The notes: generated from the letters alone by a model not told the origin. Shown: positions 18,484 to 28,169, counted from the stretch's first letter. The stretch: DNA of 32,978 nt from Candidatus Zixiibacteriota bacterium (GCA_024275255.1 JAJRZL010000292.1:1-32978), one strand, 5' to 3'. Program-made: numbers and translations.

Positions 18484-19321
18484 CCTGGTACAACATCGTT
18501 CCATGACACCGCAACTGGTATCGGTCATTTCCGGTAAAGGCGGGGTAGGCAAATCAGTCATCGCCTACAACCTTGCGGAACGATTGGTAACTGCCGGTGC
18601 CCGGGTTCTGCTGGTTGATACTGACTTCACCACCGGTAATCTCCATTTACTGGCGAACTGTGCCTGTGATGCCGGTATCGGCGCATATCTTTCCGGTCAG
18701 CTTGGTCTGCGTGAAACTGTCATGGAGCTGCAACCTCGCTTTGCCCTGCTGCCGTCACCTGTGACCCTGTCCAGTGAGGACATGATAAATACGAAATCTG
18801 TCGGGTCGGCTATGAAACGTCTCCGGGCAGATGCTGCTGAATATGATTTTGTCATTATTGATAACAGTTCGGGTGTGCATGAAACAACAGATATTGTCGC
18901 TCATGCTTCCGATATAAATCTCATTGTTATCGTTCCGGAAATCACCTCGATTGCCGATGGGTACGGGCTTTATAAGCATCTGTTGCAGGTAAATAAGAAC
19001 ATCCGCTGCCGGTTATTGATAAATCGAATCGCTGATGATAATGAAATAAAGTTTATTTCCCTGAAATTCAGTGCCGTGACTGAGCGGTTTCTTGCCCGAC
19101 CGATTACCTGTATCGGGATTATTCCGGAAGATGACACTATCCGTAAAGCTGTTGCCGGACAAGCGACTATAGCTTCGGTATCTCCGCTTGCCCCCTCTAT
19201 AACAGCGTTAACCCGGCTGGCTAATGAACTACTACAGGGCAGGGGTGGGATACCACAGCTCATAATTAATAGAGAAAATACAATAAATAACCAACCGGCG
19301 AGAGCCGATATAAGAGGATAA
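18470..19321 (+). CDS. flhG: MinD-like flagellar number regulator FlhG/FleN
   Basis: Deviant Walker A SGKGGVGKSVIAYNLAERL; DFVIIDNSSGV; follows flhF with overlap. Confidence 0.93.
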   Translation: MNRLNLVQHRSMTPQLVSVISGKGGVGKSVIAYNLAERLVTAGARVLLVDTDFTTGNLHLLANCACDAGIGAYLSGQLGLRETVMELQPRFALLPSPVTLSSEDMINTKSVGSAMKRLRADAAEYDFVIIDNSSGVHETTDIVAHASDINLIVIVPEITSIADGYGLYKHLLQVNKNIRCRLLINRIADDNEIKFISLKFSAVTERFLARPITCIGIIPEDDTIRKAVAGQATIASVSPLAPSITALTRLANELLQGRGGIPQLIINRENTINNQPARADIRG

Positions 19322-19328
19322 CAGACAT

Positions 19329-20213
19329 ATGGTTACCAAAACTGTACAAGTCGGTCCGAAAAAAACGGGTAAAAAGCCTGTACGAGTGAGTGTCAGCAAA
19401 GCTGTTCCGCCGACAAACGGAACAACACAACGACGCACAAGAAAGTGGGATGTCACTCAACGTGACTGGGCGCTTTACCATAAACATAAAACACCGGAAC
19501 TCCGGAAGCGGTTGCTTGACAAATATGTTCCGCTGGTTCGGAATGTCGCTTCAAGAATGGCGATGGGGTTTCCCCGTTCAGTGGAACTGCCGGATCTGGT
19601 CAATACAGGTGTCATTGGTTTGATAGAAGCATTCAAAAACTTTGACCCGTCTCGTGGTGTCAAGTTTGAGACCTATGCCGTACCACGTATCCGAGGTGCT
19701 ATCCTTGATGAATTGCGGGCGCTTGACTGGGTTCCGCGTTCAACCCGTGCCAAGTCGCGGGAAATTGATCGGGCGCTTACCAGCCTTGAGAATACACTGG
19801 GACGTCCGCCGAAACATGATGAACTGGCGTCGCATATGCAAATAAGTGAACGGGAACTTAACCTGACTTTGGATGATGTCTCCTGCACGCAGATTCTGTC
19901 GCTTGATGAAGTGATCTATCGAGAGGATGACAACAGACAAGTGCCGCGTATTGAAACAATAGTTGATAAATCATCCAACAATATCCTGGGTGAGATAGAA
20001 AAAGATGAGCTGCGGAGCTTTCTGGAAGTTGCGCTGGATAAATTAACGAAACAGGAGAAGCTCGTTATTGCGCTGTATTACTATGAAGAGCTGACCCTGA
20101 AGGAAATCGGTGAGGTGATGCATATCTCCGAATCACGCGTATCGCAAATTCATACTCGGGCGGTTATCAAGCTGCGGGGCATGGTTCGTGAGCAATTTGC
20201 ACTAACGGGATAG
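19329..20213 (+). CDS. fliA: RNA polymerase sigma factor FliA (sigma-28 family)
   Basis: DLVNTGVIGLIEAFKNFDPSRGVKFETYAVPRIRGAILDELRALDWVPRSTR; region 4 LTKQEKLVIALYYYEELTLKEIGEVMHISESRVSQIHTRAVIKLR. Confidence 0.96.
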   Translation: MVTKTVQVGPKKTGKKPVRVSVSKAVPPTNGTTQRRTRKWDVTQRDWALYHKHKTPELRKRLLDKYVPLVRNVASRMAMGFPRSVELPDLVNTGVIGLIEAFKNFDPSRGVKFETYAVPRIRGAILDELRALDWVPRSTRAKSREIDRALTSLENTLGRPPKHDELASHMQISERELNLTLDDVSCTQILSLDEVIYREDDNRQVPRIETIVDKSSNNILGEIEKDELRSFLEVALDKLTKQEKLVIALYYYEELTLKEIGEVMHISESRVSQIHTRAVIKLRGMVREQFALTG

Positions 20214-20242
20214 TGCCATATTCCCGGTAAGGAGTATTTGAC

Positions 20243-20572
20243 ATGAACGATCGAATTGAGACAGTGGATAACCTGCCCACACTGCCCCAAAACACGAGAT
20301 TGGTTCAGGTTGACAAGTCCAAAAAGGAAAAACAAGAGCCATTTGATAAAACGCTGAAGAAGAAGCTCAAAAAGAAAAAGCACGATGATGATGACAGCGA
20401 ACAGAACGAACAGGTGGACATTGTTTCAATCGGTCAGAATACTCCTGATGATACCAGTAATGATGATACGCAGCCGGAAACGGTTATGGATGTAGATGAA
20501 GATTCTGAGAATGAAACGGACAATAATGGAGAGAGTCAGTCCGATTCAAAGCATATTGATTTGCAAGCATAG
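20243..20572 (+). CDS. Hypothetical charged protein of the flagellar operon
   Basis: 109 aa with a Lys-rich then Asp/Glu-rich block, in series with the operon; SD AAGGAG upstream (ggtaaggagtatttgacATG). Confidence 0.7.
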   Translation: MNDRIETVDNLPTLPQNTRLVQVDKSKKEKQEPFDKTLKKKLKKKKHDDDDSEQNEQVDIVSIGQNTPDDTSNDDTQPETVMDVDEDSENETDNNGESQSDSKHIDLQA

Positions 20573-20592
20573 CTCATGGAGGATTGGTAAAC

Positions 20593-21003
20593 ATGGATAT
20601 ATCACAGGATATGTTGATTAATGTTGGATTGGACATGATAGGTTTTCTTGCTGCCGGGGGATTGCTTTTGGTAATCTACTCGATGTTTCAACGCCGGAAT
20701 CATCAACCGGTACGGCAACAGCAACAACAGACACCAGTACTATCAACTACGTCCAGCTCAACAGTTTCAGCACCTTCCCCTGTTCGTTCACAAATGGAGT
20801 TTGTTCGTTTTGGGGAACCGCAATCGGTCAGTCGACAAGGAAAAGATATCTCGGATAACCAATCCGAAGGTTGGAGCAAGCGGGCATCGGTGATAAAAAC
20901 CGCCCGCAATATGATAACAGCGGGGGCATCGGTTGAAGATGTACGAGCCGCGCTGCCTCTTTCAGATGCTGAATTGGCTGTGCTCATGAGAAAGGCAAAG
21001 TAA
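20593..21003 (+). CDS. Small membrane protein with DUF2802/DUF6115-like C-terminal segment
   Basis: MDISQDMLINVGLDMIGFLAAGGLLLVIYSMFQRRN...TARNMITAGASVEDVRAALPLSDAELAVLMRKAK; ATG 20593 preferred over the upstream TTG. Confidence 0.65.
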   Translation: MDISQDMLINVGLDMIGFLAAGGLLLVIYSMFQRRNHQPVRQQQQQTPVLSTTSSSTVSAPSPVRSQMEFVRFGEPQSVSRQGKDISDNQSEGWSKRASVIKTARNMITAGASVEDVRAALPLSDAELAVLMRKAK

Positions 21004-21021
21004 ACAACAGAGGAGATAAAC

Positions 21022-22206
21022 ATGGTAACAGACAGCCCGTTCTTTCTAACAAATGTAGAGTGCCCGATTTGCAAAACGGTCAACGAATTTGAAACCGTCC
21101 GGATGGGGGCGTATATCGAAGAGGGTCGGGATACGGACTTTTGTCCACAAGATATCAAGTGGCGTTTTCCAAAATACCAGTCATATAACCCACTGGTGTT
21201 TTTCGTGGCGACCTGCAGCAACTGTTTTTATTCTCGCGAGTTTACCAGTTCTTTCAAGGATTGGAAACGTGATAACAATTTCCGGATGTACCGTCTGAAA
21301 GTTGTCAAAGAGAAGCATCTCGATCAGTTGGCAACAGCGGATTCGGTTATCAAGCGTCTGGGAGAAGCTATTGATATCTCCCGGTATCCGAATGAATCCG
21401 CCTTGTTGAAACTGCACCTTGCCGTTTTTGATGAGCTTTTGTGTGATCATTACAATAAACTCGATCTCGGAAGGTTTTACCTTCGCATTGGATGGGTTTT
21501 TCGCGGGCTGGAAAAAAGTGATAACCCTCATGTGATACGGATGCGTGGGCTAATCATGGATATGGAATCGAAACATCATAACCTCGTTTCGACAATCAGC
21601 CATACGCAGGATACGGCAAAGGAATTCAGTGAATATGTGAAGGATCATTTTGAGACCCTGGAACAATCTGGTGACCTTTCTCCCGATAGAGTGCCGTTCC
21701 GTGAACAAATGGAAACAACCGCAAATGAAATAGCAACATTGCAGGGGCAGGTATCCGAGAAGCTGGACACTCTTGAACATCAGCTCCAGGAGTACAAACT
21801 CGCCAGCCTGGGTGGAAATGAAAACGAGAGTGGCTCACGGTTCGGACAGTATTCATCCATTCAGGAATTTTTGCTGGAACTTCAGCAGGCATGGGATGGA
21901 ATCGTGACCAACGAGCGGGAAGCGCTCGAAAAAGCAGCGTATTATTATAAGGCAGCGTATGTCGAGGGGCGCAATATTGCTCCAGGTAATCAGCAGATAC
22001 AGGCCTCGTACTTGATTGCTGAATTGTCTCGTCGGGTTGGTGATTATGAAACGGCGCGTGAATATTTCAATAGCACAATAAAAAATGGTCAGGAGTTTAT
22101 CTATCGTAACCGTAATGATAAAACTCGGACTGCCCTGGCTCGGAAGATTCTTGAGCTTGCGATTGAACAGGGAAAATCGAACATGGCGGAACTGAAAGCA
22201 GTGTAA
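21022..22206 (+). CDS. DUF2225 family protein (N-terminal Zn-ribbon-like Cys motifs, C-terminal TPR-like helices)
   Basis: CPICKTVNEFETVRMGAYIEEGRDTDFCPQDIKWRFPKYQSYNPLVFFVATCSNCFYSREF; SD GAGGAG upstream. Confidence 0.8.
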   Translation: MVTDSPFFLTNVECPICKTVNEFETVRMGAYIEEGRDTDFCPQDIKWRFPKYQSYNPLVFFVATCSNCFYSREFTSSFKDWKRDNNFRMYRLKVVKEKHLDQLATADSVIKRLGEAIDISRYPNESALLKLHLAVFDELLCDHYNKLDLGRFYLRIGWVFRGLEKSDNPHVIRMRGLIMDMESKHHNLVSTISHTQDTAKEFSEYVKDHFETLEQSGDLSPDRVPFREQMETTANEIATLQGQVSEKLDTLEHQLQEYKLASLGGNENESGSRFGQYSSIQEFLLELQQAWDGIVTNEREALEKAAYYYKAAYVEGRNIAPGNQQIQASYLIAELSRRVGDYETAREYFNSTIKNGQEFIYRNRNDKTRTALARKILELAIEQGKSNMAELKAV

Positions 22207-22222
22207 CCTCGAGTAGATAAAC

Positions 22223-22975
22223 ATGCAAACGATTGAACAAAAAAACCCGATTTCCTTAAAGCTGTGGGAACGCATACGGATTATTGTCGGTGAAGAAGGC
22301 TCCGAAGGATTCTATGTCGCCCGGATTGAGGATTTCTCGGGTGATAAAATTATTATCAGCAAGCCGGAACTCTCTGCTGGTGAGACCTTACTGCGGAATG
22401 ATTGCGATTGCGAAGTACAGGTTACCCGTGATGATGCCGTGTATATGTTTCATACCCGGATACATCTTCATGTTGATGATACAGAACGACAGTACTGGTT
22501 GGATAATCCTGATAAGATTACAAGAATCCAGCGTCGCCAGTTTGTTCGTATCGACATGTGGCAGAAGATTCGCTATGCATGTGTAAAATCAGTACGCGAT
22601 CCGCAACATACCTGTATCACTTCCCTGCAATGGCACGATACGGCATCGATTAATGTCAGTGGTGGGGGAATACTTATTAAGACGAACGGTGAGGTCCAGG
22701 TTGACGATCTGGTTATTATCAGAACCCCGCTCTTTGATGAAATCGGTATCCCGGATATCATTGCGGGTATTTGTCGACGCAGTTTTCAGGAGAATGGTGA
22801 GTGTGTCAGCGGTATTGAATTTCTCCTTGACGACCAGATAGATTCCTACCTCGGTTGCGATTGTGCCAGGCTTTTACCTGAAAGTATTTATCAATATTCC
22901 CTTCTGATGCAGAACAGGCTTGTTATTTACATTTTCCGTCAGCAATTGGAATTGCGAAAAAAAGGGTTGTTATGA
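22223..22975 (+). CDS. PilZ domain protein (YcgR/FlgR-like), copy 1
   Basis: RRQFVRID and INVSGGGILI motifs expected of a c-di-GMP-binding PilZ domain, with an N-terminal YcgR-like flanking domain. Confidence 0.82.
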   Translation: MQTIEQKNPISLKLWERIRIIVGEEGSEGFYVARIEDFSGDKIIISKPELSAGETLLRNDCDCEVQVTRDDAVYMFHTRIHLHVDDTERQYWLDNPDKITRIQRRQFVRIDMWQKIRYACVKSVRDPQHTCITSLQWHDTASINVSGGGILIKTNGEVQVDDLVIIRTPLFDEIGIPDIIAGICRRSFQENGECVSGIEFLLDDQIDSYLGCDCARLLPESIYQYSLLMQNRLVIYIFRQQLELRKKGLL

Positions 22976-23754
22976 AAACAGTCGTAGATAACATACACGA
23001 GGAAGAACATGAAGCTATTGATATTTCCCGGTTTGATTTATCCACGGTTGTCGGGCGGAAAGTAACGATTTACTCGAAACAGTTCAAAGGCAAACCGCTG
23101 GAAAGCCGTGTTATCGTTGCCGGCAACAATACTATTACCATTGACCGAAGCGGTGCTGCCGGTCTGGTAGATAGTTTGGTTCATAACCAGCAGGTAACAG
23201 TTAATCTTGAATATCGGGGCGAGCAGATTTCCATTGTCGGGACGTTAAAACGAACCGGTACTTCAGGATGCAAAATCATATTCGATGACAAAGTAGTTCC
23301 ACTCAGCCGTCGCAGGTTTCCCCGGGTCTATGTATCACGACCGGTTCGCCTTGCAGCTTTACCGAGTCAATCTATTTCTCCAAAAGGGTTGTCCCGGTTA
23401 CGTTGGATGGCAACATCGACAATAAACCTGTCCGGCGGTGGTACTCTTATTCGGTTCTCCAGTTACCTTGAACCGCCAACATACCTGTGTATGAGTATTG
23501 ATTTAACTGAGATTCCCTTTCCCCGCCTTGTTGTCGGACAAGTTCGGCACTGCGCTTCCCTGGGGAGTGGCAGCGGGTATCATATCGGTATCAAGTTTAT
23601 TCCACGTGAGGAACGTGTAAAACATCTTTCCAACGGGAGTATCAGAAGTCTTCCCATGAGTGTGTTTGAATACGATGAAGTACAACGTTGTCTGTTGTCA
23701 AAGCGATTATTGACATGGATTGAAAATAATAAAGAAAAAGAAACAAGGATGTAG
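22972..23754 (+). CDS. PilZ domain protein, copy 2
   Basis: SRRRFPRVYVSRPVR and TINLSGGGTLI motifs; ATGA overlap with copy 1. Confidence 0.82.
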   Translation: MKTVVDNIHEEEHEAIDISRFDLSTVVGRKVTIYSKQFKGKPLESRVIVAGNNTITIDRSGAAGLVDSLVHNQQVTVNLEYRGEQISIVGTLKRTGTSGCKIIFDDKVVPLSRRRFPRVYVSRPVRLAALPSQSISPKGLSRLRWMATSTINLSGGGTLIRFSSYLEPPTYLCMSIDLTEIPFPRLVVGQVRHCASLGSGSGYHIGIKFIPREERVKHLSNGSIRSLPMSVFEYDEVQRCLLSKRLLTWIENNKEKETRM

Positions 23755-23756
23755 CC

Positions 23757-24278
23757 ATGAAAGACACATCGAAAATCCGGTTCGTATCCGATGTTGAAAT
23801 TCCGGAGACAAACCTGCGAGCGAAAGCCCCATTTAAGATTAACAAGGAAAATAAACGTCGTTTTGTACGGCTGGAAATCCAGTCCCCAATGGGGATGCGG
23901 AATGTTAAAAACTCGGACGGCTCCATAAATACTTCCGAGAAAGGATATCCTATAACAGGTGAGATTCTCAATATCTCTGCCGGAGGGTTGTTGGTCGAGA
24001 CTGAAAAACCATTATCCGAGCAGGATATTGTTGCCATGCAGTTCGGTTTGCAGGAAGTGGAAAAGCTGGATAATGTACTGGGACTGGTCAAACGGGTTGA
24101 TAAGGATGAGGACATATTTCTGGTAGGTATAGAGTTCATTACTCTGGAAACACTGAAAGATTATCTCACCCAGGCTGAGCTGGACTTACTGAAAGATTCC
24201 TACGGTGATTTTCAGAACCGTGTGCAGGAAGTGTTGAGCAAATACTTGTATCGAAAGACCGCAAGCAGCCATGCGTAA
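23757..24278 (+). CDS. PilZ domain protein, copy 3
   Basis: NKRRFVRLEIQ and ILNISAGGLLVETEKPL motifs. Confidence 0.8.
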   Translation: MKDTSKIRFVSDVEIPETNLRAKAPFKINKENKRRFVRLEIQSPMGMRNVKNSDGSINTSEKGYPITGEILNISAGGLLVETEKPLSEQDIVAMQFGLQEVEKLDNVLGLVKRVDKDEDIFLVGIEFITLETLKDYLTQAELDLLKDSYGDFQNRVQEVLSKYLYRKTASSHA

Positions 24279-24900
24279 GTACATAGTAACAGGAATTATT
24301 ATCGGTTGTTTGTTTTGTCTGTTACCTGGTTTTGCAGAAGCACGACCGAATGGAAACAAAAAGATACTGGTGCATGTGCAAGCTCCCGATATTCCCTGGA
24401 CCACTAATACTGTTGAGCCGACCCTTGTCAGGATGTTAAGTAGAACCGGCAACTTGGTTGTTTATCCTGTAACAGCAAGTACTACGTTTGGACCCCCGTT
24501 CCCACAACATTACTATAATGTTGATTCATTACTCAACTGGGGTATAGAGGCGGGAGGGCAGTATCTACTGGTGGTGGATATTGAACGAGAGGGATTGGAA
24601 CGCCGGAAAAATTTCCACCTGCCGCTTGTTTTTCATAAATACCAAACGTATGGCGTCATTGAAGCGGAAATCAGGCTGCTTGATATTGAGCGGCGACGCT
24701 TTGTCCTGGCAGAGCCGCTGGTTGTTGAGCTCAAGGGTCCACGGGTATTTCAGGCAACAATGGATGATGATATCAATGACCCGGATTTGCATATCACTTC
24801 TCCGGAAAAGGTGAATTTCTTCAAAAAACTGGAGCGGAGATTTTGCGAGAAACTGGTTTCGCGAATGTCTCGTATTCTTCGTATCCGGGTGGAAAAGTAA
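24271..24900 (+). CDS. Secreted/periplasmic hypothetical protein
   Basis: Signal peptide MRKYIVTGIIIGCLFCLLPGFAEA; 209 aa; overlaps the end of the PilZ copy 3 gene; no family recognised with confidence. Confidence 0.75.
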   Translation: MRKYIVTGIIIGCLFCLLPGFAEARPNGNKKILVHVQAPDIPWTTNTVEPTLVRMLSRTGNLVVYPVTASTTFGPPFPQHYYNVDSLLNWGIEAGGQYLLVVDIEREGLERRKNFHLPLVFHKYQTYGVIEAEIRLLDIERRRFVLAEPLVVELKGPRVFQATMDDDINDPDLHITSPEKVNFFKKLERRFCEKLVSRMSRILRIRVEK

Positions 24901-24928
24901 GAATAATATAAAAAAACAGAGTTGAAAT

Positions 24929-25306
24929 ATGGGAACAGAAACAAATCCAAATGTAGCTCCGGAATTGGTTGACCAAGTCGAATTTCTCAACGGTGAGGTC
25001 AGGCTGCTCGCTATGAATCTTGCCATTTATTTGGCACGGGCAAAAAAAGAATCAGACCGGATTAACAAACTGGAGCCGGATTTTATTCGCTTGGTGAACG
25101 GAACAGTAAAAGTTGTGCAGGAACTCACCCGAATTATCCATGCCGCCCGGAATGAAGAATTACATGCACATGCTATGAAGGTTGAGCGGACCGGCTCGGA
25201 TCCGATTGAAATGAAGCTTCAGAGTATTCTTGACCAATGTAATCGGATTATGGTGGCGTTGTCAACCACTCCTGAGAAAAGCGATGAAAACAAAGAAACG
25301 CCATAA
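24929..25306 (+). CDS. Hypothetical helical protein
   Basis: 125 aa, in series with the operon; helical composition; no family recognised. Confidence 0.65.
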   Translation: MGTETNPNVAPELVDQVEFLNGEVRLLAMNLAIYLARAKKESDRINKLEPDFIRLVNGTVKVVQELTRIIHAARNEELHAHAMKVERTGSDPIEMKLQSILDQCNRIMVALSTTPEKSDENKETP

Positions 25307-25384
25307 CCGGATAAAAGTTAATTGGTTGTTGTAAGTGACGATATAGATAGTAAGTAGTACAAATTCGGTCTTATAAAGGATAGG

Positions 25385-25451
25385 ATAGTAACATAAATAC
25401 TATACTGCAAACAGGCGACAGGGATTGTCGAAACTACTTTAAGGGAGTAGT
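25385..25451 (+). promoter_or_regulatory. Leader with three consecutive inverted repeats upstream of a response regulator gene
   Basis: ATAGTA-acataaa-TACTAT (25385-25403), CGACA-gggat-TGTCG (25416-25430), ACTACT-ttaaggg-AGTAGT (25433-25451, overlapping the SD). Confidence 0.55.
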
Positions 25452-25456
25452 GAACT

Positions 25457-25870
25457 ATGATAAGTGAAAATATGGAACGTTTGAATCAGATGGCAAAAGA
25501 ACGGGGACACCCGTTTAAGATTCTCATTGTTGATGATGAAGAATGGGTCGGTGAGGTATTTAGTGAGTTTTGTGATGTCACCAATGCTTTTGAAGTCGAA
25601 CATGCCAGGTCGGGACTGGAAGCGGTTGAAAAGGTCCGTACCAACGAATATGATTTAGTCACCGTGGACCTGATTATGCCGGAAGTTTCGGGTTTGGAAG
25701 TTCTGAGCGCAATCAAAAAGATTTCCCCGAAAATACCAGTCATGGTTATCACAGGAAATGCCACAGACAGGCTGGTAAATGAATCAGGGTTGTTGGGAGC
25801 AAGCCGGGTGCTGTATAAACCGGTTGTATTTGAAGATTTTATCGAAGAATTGACTTCTACACTTAAATAG
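25457..25870 (+). CDS. CheY-like response regulator receiver protein
   Basis: KILIVDDEEWVGEVF..., phospho-Asp in YDLVTVDLIMPEVSG, Lys in VLYKPV. Confidence 0.9.
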   Translation: MISENMERLNQMAKERGHPFKILIVDDEEWVGEVFSEFCDVTNAFEVEHARSGLEAVEKVRTNEYDLVTVDLIMPEVSGLEVLSAIKKISPKIPVMVITGNATDRLVNESGLLGASRVLYKPVVFEDFIEELTSTLK

Positions 25871-25926
25871 GAATCATGAAGTCTGTTTGTAAATGTTGAC
25901 TGACGGTAAAAGGAAGGAGATGTGGG

Positions 25927-26334
25927 GTGAAAAATACCGTTTCTATTCTTGTTGTTGATGATGAAGAAATGATGCGAAACCTGCTTGAGAAGGTTCTTGC
26001 CCGTGAAGGGTATCAAATCGATACTGCCGGTAATGGTGAAGAAGCTCTGGAAGCGCTGAAAAAGCATACATACCATATTATTATATCTGATATGAAAATG
26101 CCCAAGATGAACGGGCTTGAATTACTGAAAATCGTAAAAAGTGAATATCCTCATATCGGCGTTATTATCATGACCGCGTATGGTGATACATATACGGTCA
26201 AGGATGCCTTACTGCTTGGAGCTGATGAATATATTACGAAACCGTTCAAAAGTCATGAAATCTCTCTTATTGTGGAGCGTGCGTACTGGCGTATATTGTC
26301 CGAAAATAACCAACAATCAACAAAATCGGGGTAA
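25927..26334 (+). CDS. CheY-like response regulator receiver protein
   Basis: ILVVDDEEMMRNLLEKVL..., IIISDMKMPKMNGLELL, ITKPFK. Confidence 0.92.
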   Translation: MKNTVSILVVDDEEMMRNLLEKVLAREGYQIDTAGNGEEALEALKKHTYHIIISDMKMPKMNGLELLKIVKSEYPHIGVIIMTAYGDTYTVKDALLLGADEYITKPFKSHEISLIVERAYWRILSENNQQSTKSG

Positions 26335-26337
26335 CGT

Positions 26338-27753
26338 ATGCCATTACGAACGCCCTCAAGTTCACGTTCAGCAATTACCCATCGCATTCGTGTTGTAATT
26401 ACAAAAGATAATATGACAGCCAATCTGGCGTTTAGTGCCCCTGAGCCAAACCAGCCGGATGTTACTTTTGAAGATGTCAGGGAAGCTATTGAGCGGGCTG
26501 GGGTCGTGCATGGAATAGACTGGGAAATTGTCAAAAATGCAGTTGCCAACAAATTATATGATACTCCTATAAAGTTTGCTTTCGGTACACCACCTCGAAA
26601 AGGGCAGGATTCAAAATTCGAATACACATTCGAGATCGGGCAGCATCGTGCCCCGTCAGTTGATGAAAAAGGTCGTCTGGATTACCGGGCAACCAATTTC
26701 ATTCAGAGTGTTGACGAGGGGACGGTGCTGGCACGCAAAATACCACCGACTGATGGTGTGCCCGGTATTGGTGTTGATGGCAAGGAAATACCTGCCCCGA
26801 AAGGAAGGAACTTCCCGTTTGTACATGGGCAGAATACCTATATCTCCGATGACGGCAATGAACTTATCGCCGGGGTTACCGGTGCAGTTGTTTTTTGCCG
26901 CGGGAAAATATCTGTTAATGATGTGGCGACTATTCCGGGTGATGTTGATATGAAAACCGGCAATATCAACTGTAATGGTTCTGTCAAAGTAAGAGGTGAT
27001 GTACAAGCCGGATTCGTTCTGAATATTGGCGGTAACCTTGAGGTTATAGGATGTGCACAGGACTGTACGATTACTTGCAAAGGAAATATTCTTATTCATG
27101 GTGGTTGTTTTGGTGAAGGAAATGGTAAAATACATGCTGACGGTAATGTCACTATAAAATATGCTGAAGGGACTCATATTACAGCCGGGCACGATGTTAT
27201 TGTCGGGGGAGAATTGTTGAATTGCCATGTTGTTGCCCAAAACAGTGTGCTCCTGCGTGGTCAACAGGGTATTATTTTAGGTGGGTATGTTTGTGCCGGT
27301 AAAGAAATAAACTGCCAGACTGCCGGTTCCAGTGCCGGGACAAAAACAACACTTGCTGTTATATATGATGCGGATATCCCGAAACAATATGAAATTATTA
27401 CAGAAGAAATTGAACAATTAGAAGATAATGCTCTCAAGGTAAAAGAAACACTCATCAACTTTTACCGGCAGCCGGTAGGTAAACTCCTTCCCCCGGAACA
27501 GGAAGCAACTATTCAGAAGCTTGAAGAATTCAAGAAAAGCATTACCGAAGAGTTAGAACGTTTGAACGAGGAAAAGAACAGTTTGGAATCTCGTATAAGG
27601 GAATTTGAAAATTCAGGCATTATTGTACGAGGGGAACTTCATGGGGGCGTGGTGGCACAATTTGGTGAATTTTGTCATGAATTTATTGATTCCCGAAACA
27701 GTTGCAAAATTACCTTAGAAAATAATCAAATAGTCATTTCTGAATATAAGTAA
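26338..27753 (+). CDS. FapA family protein (DUF342)
   Basis: Gly-rich beta-helix region GDVDMKTGNINCNGSVKVRGDVQAGFVLNIGGNLEVIGCAQDCTITCKGNILIHGG plus C-terminal coiled coil. Confidence 0.88.
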   Translation: MPLRTPSSSRSAITHRIRVVITKDNMTANLAFSAPEPNQPDVTFEDVREAIERAGVVHGIDWEIVKNAVANKLYDTPIKFAFGTPPRKGQDSKFEYTFEIGQHRAPSVDEKGRLDYRATNFIQSVDEGTVLARKIPPTDGVPGIGVDGKEIPAPKGRNFPFVHGQNTYISDDGNELIAGVTGAVVFCRGKISVNDVATIPGDVDMKTGNINCNGSVKVRGDVQAGFVLNIGGNLEVIGCAQDCTITCKGNILIHGGCFGEGNGKIHADGNVTIKYAEGTHITAGHDVIVGGELLNCHVVAQNSVLLRGQQGIILGGYVCAGKEINCQTAGSSAGTKTTLAVIYDADIPKQYEIITEEIEQLEDNALKVKETLINFYRQPVGKLLPPEQEATIQKLEEFKKSITEELERLNEEKNSLESRIREFENSGIIVRGELHGGVVAQFGEFCHEFIDSRNSCKITLENNQIVISEYK

Positions 27754-27918
27754 TTGTCAAACAGAGTCTTTCAAGCAGACGAATTGTGATACCCTCCATA
27801 ATTTTCATATTATTTTATTTACTGCAATAATGTGTACTGTTTTACCCTTCTTTTATATGCTTTCCCCCAAAAAATCATAAATAAGAGCGTAATATTGTCT
27901 TGTTCGTATAATAATGGT

Positions 27919-27947
27919 TGACAGAATAATATCTCCATGTTATACTT
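27919..27947 (+). promoter_or_regulatory. Near-consensus sigma-70 promoter
   Basis: TTGACA (27919-27924), 17-nt spacer, TATACT (27942-27947). Confidence 0.7.
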
Positions 27948-27999
27948 AATTACAGTTTTGGATGATATGATGTCATAAACAGACTGGGTGAGGAGAATA

Positions 28000-28074
28000 A
28001 TGAAACGTAGGGATGTTGCGGTTTGGGGTTTTTTCATTAATATAAATACATCGTACAAGTCGCTCCATTTTTAG
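28000..28074 (+). CDS. 24-aa small ORF MKRRDVAVWGFFININTSYKSLHF in the leader of the dockerin protein
   Basis: GAGGAG SD 4 nt upstream of ATG, about 45 nt downstream of the predicted start of the promoter above. Confidence 0.4.
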   Translation: MKRRDVAVWGFFININTSYKSLHF

Positions 28075-28169
28075 TTCTTTCATATTGATTACATAAGTAA
28101 GTACACCTTTAGATCTACTTCTTGATAAATGTTCATACATGACTGGCTGTGGTGCTACGGCCGGGAAAC

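Noticed and set aside
25313-25350. TAAAAGTTA...GACGATAT as a possible sigma-28 promoter
   Set aside because: Spacer is about 16 nt instead of about 11 and both boxes deviate.
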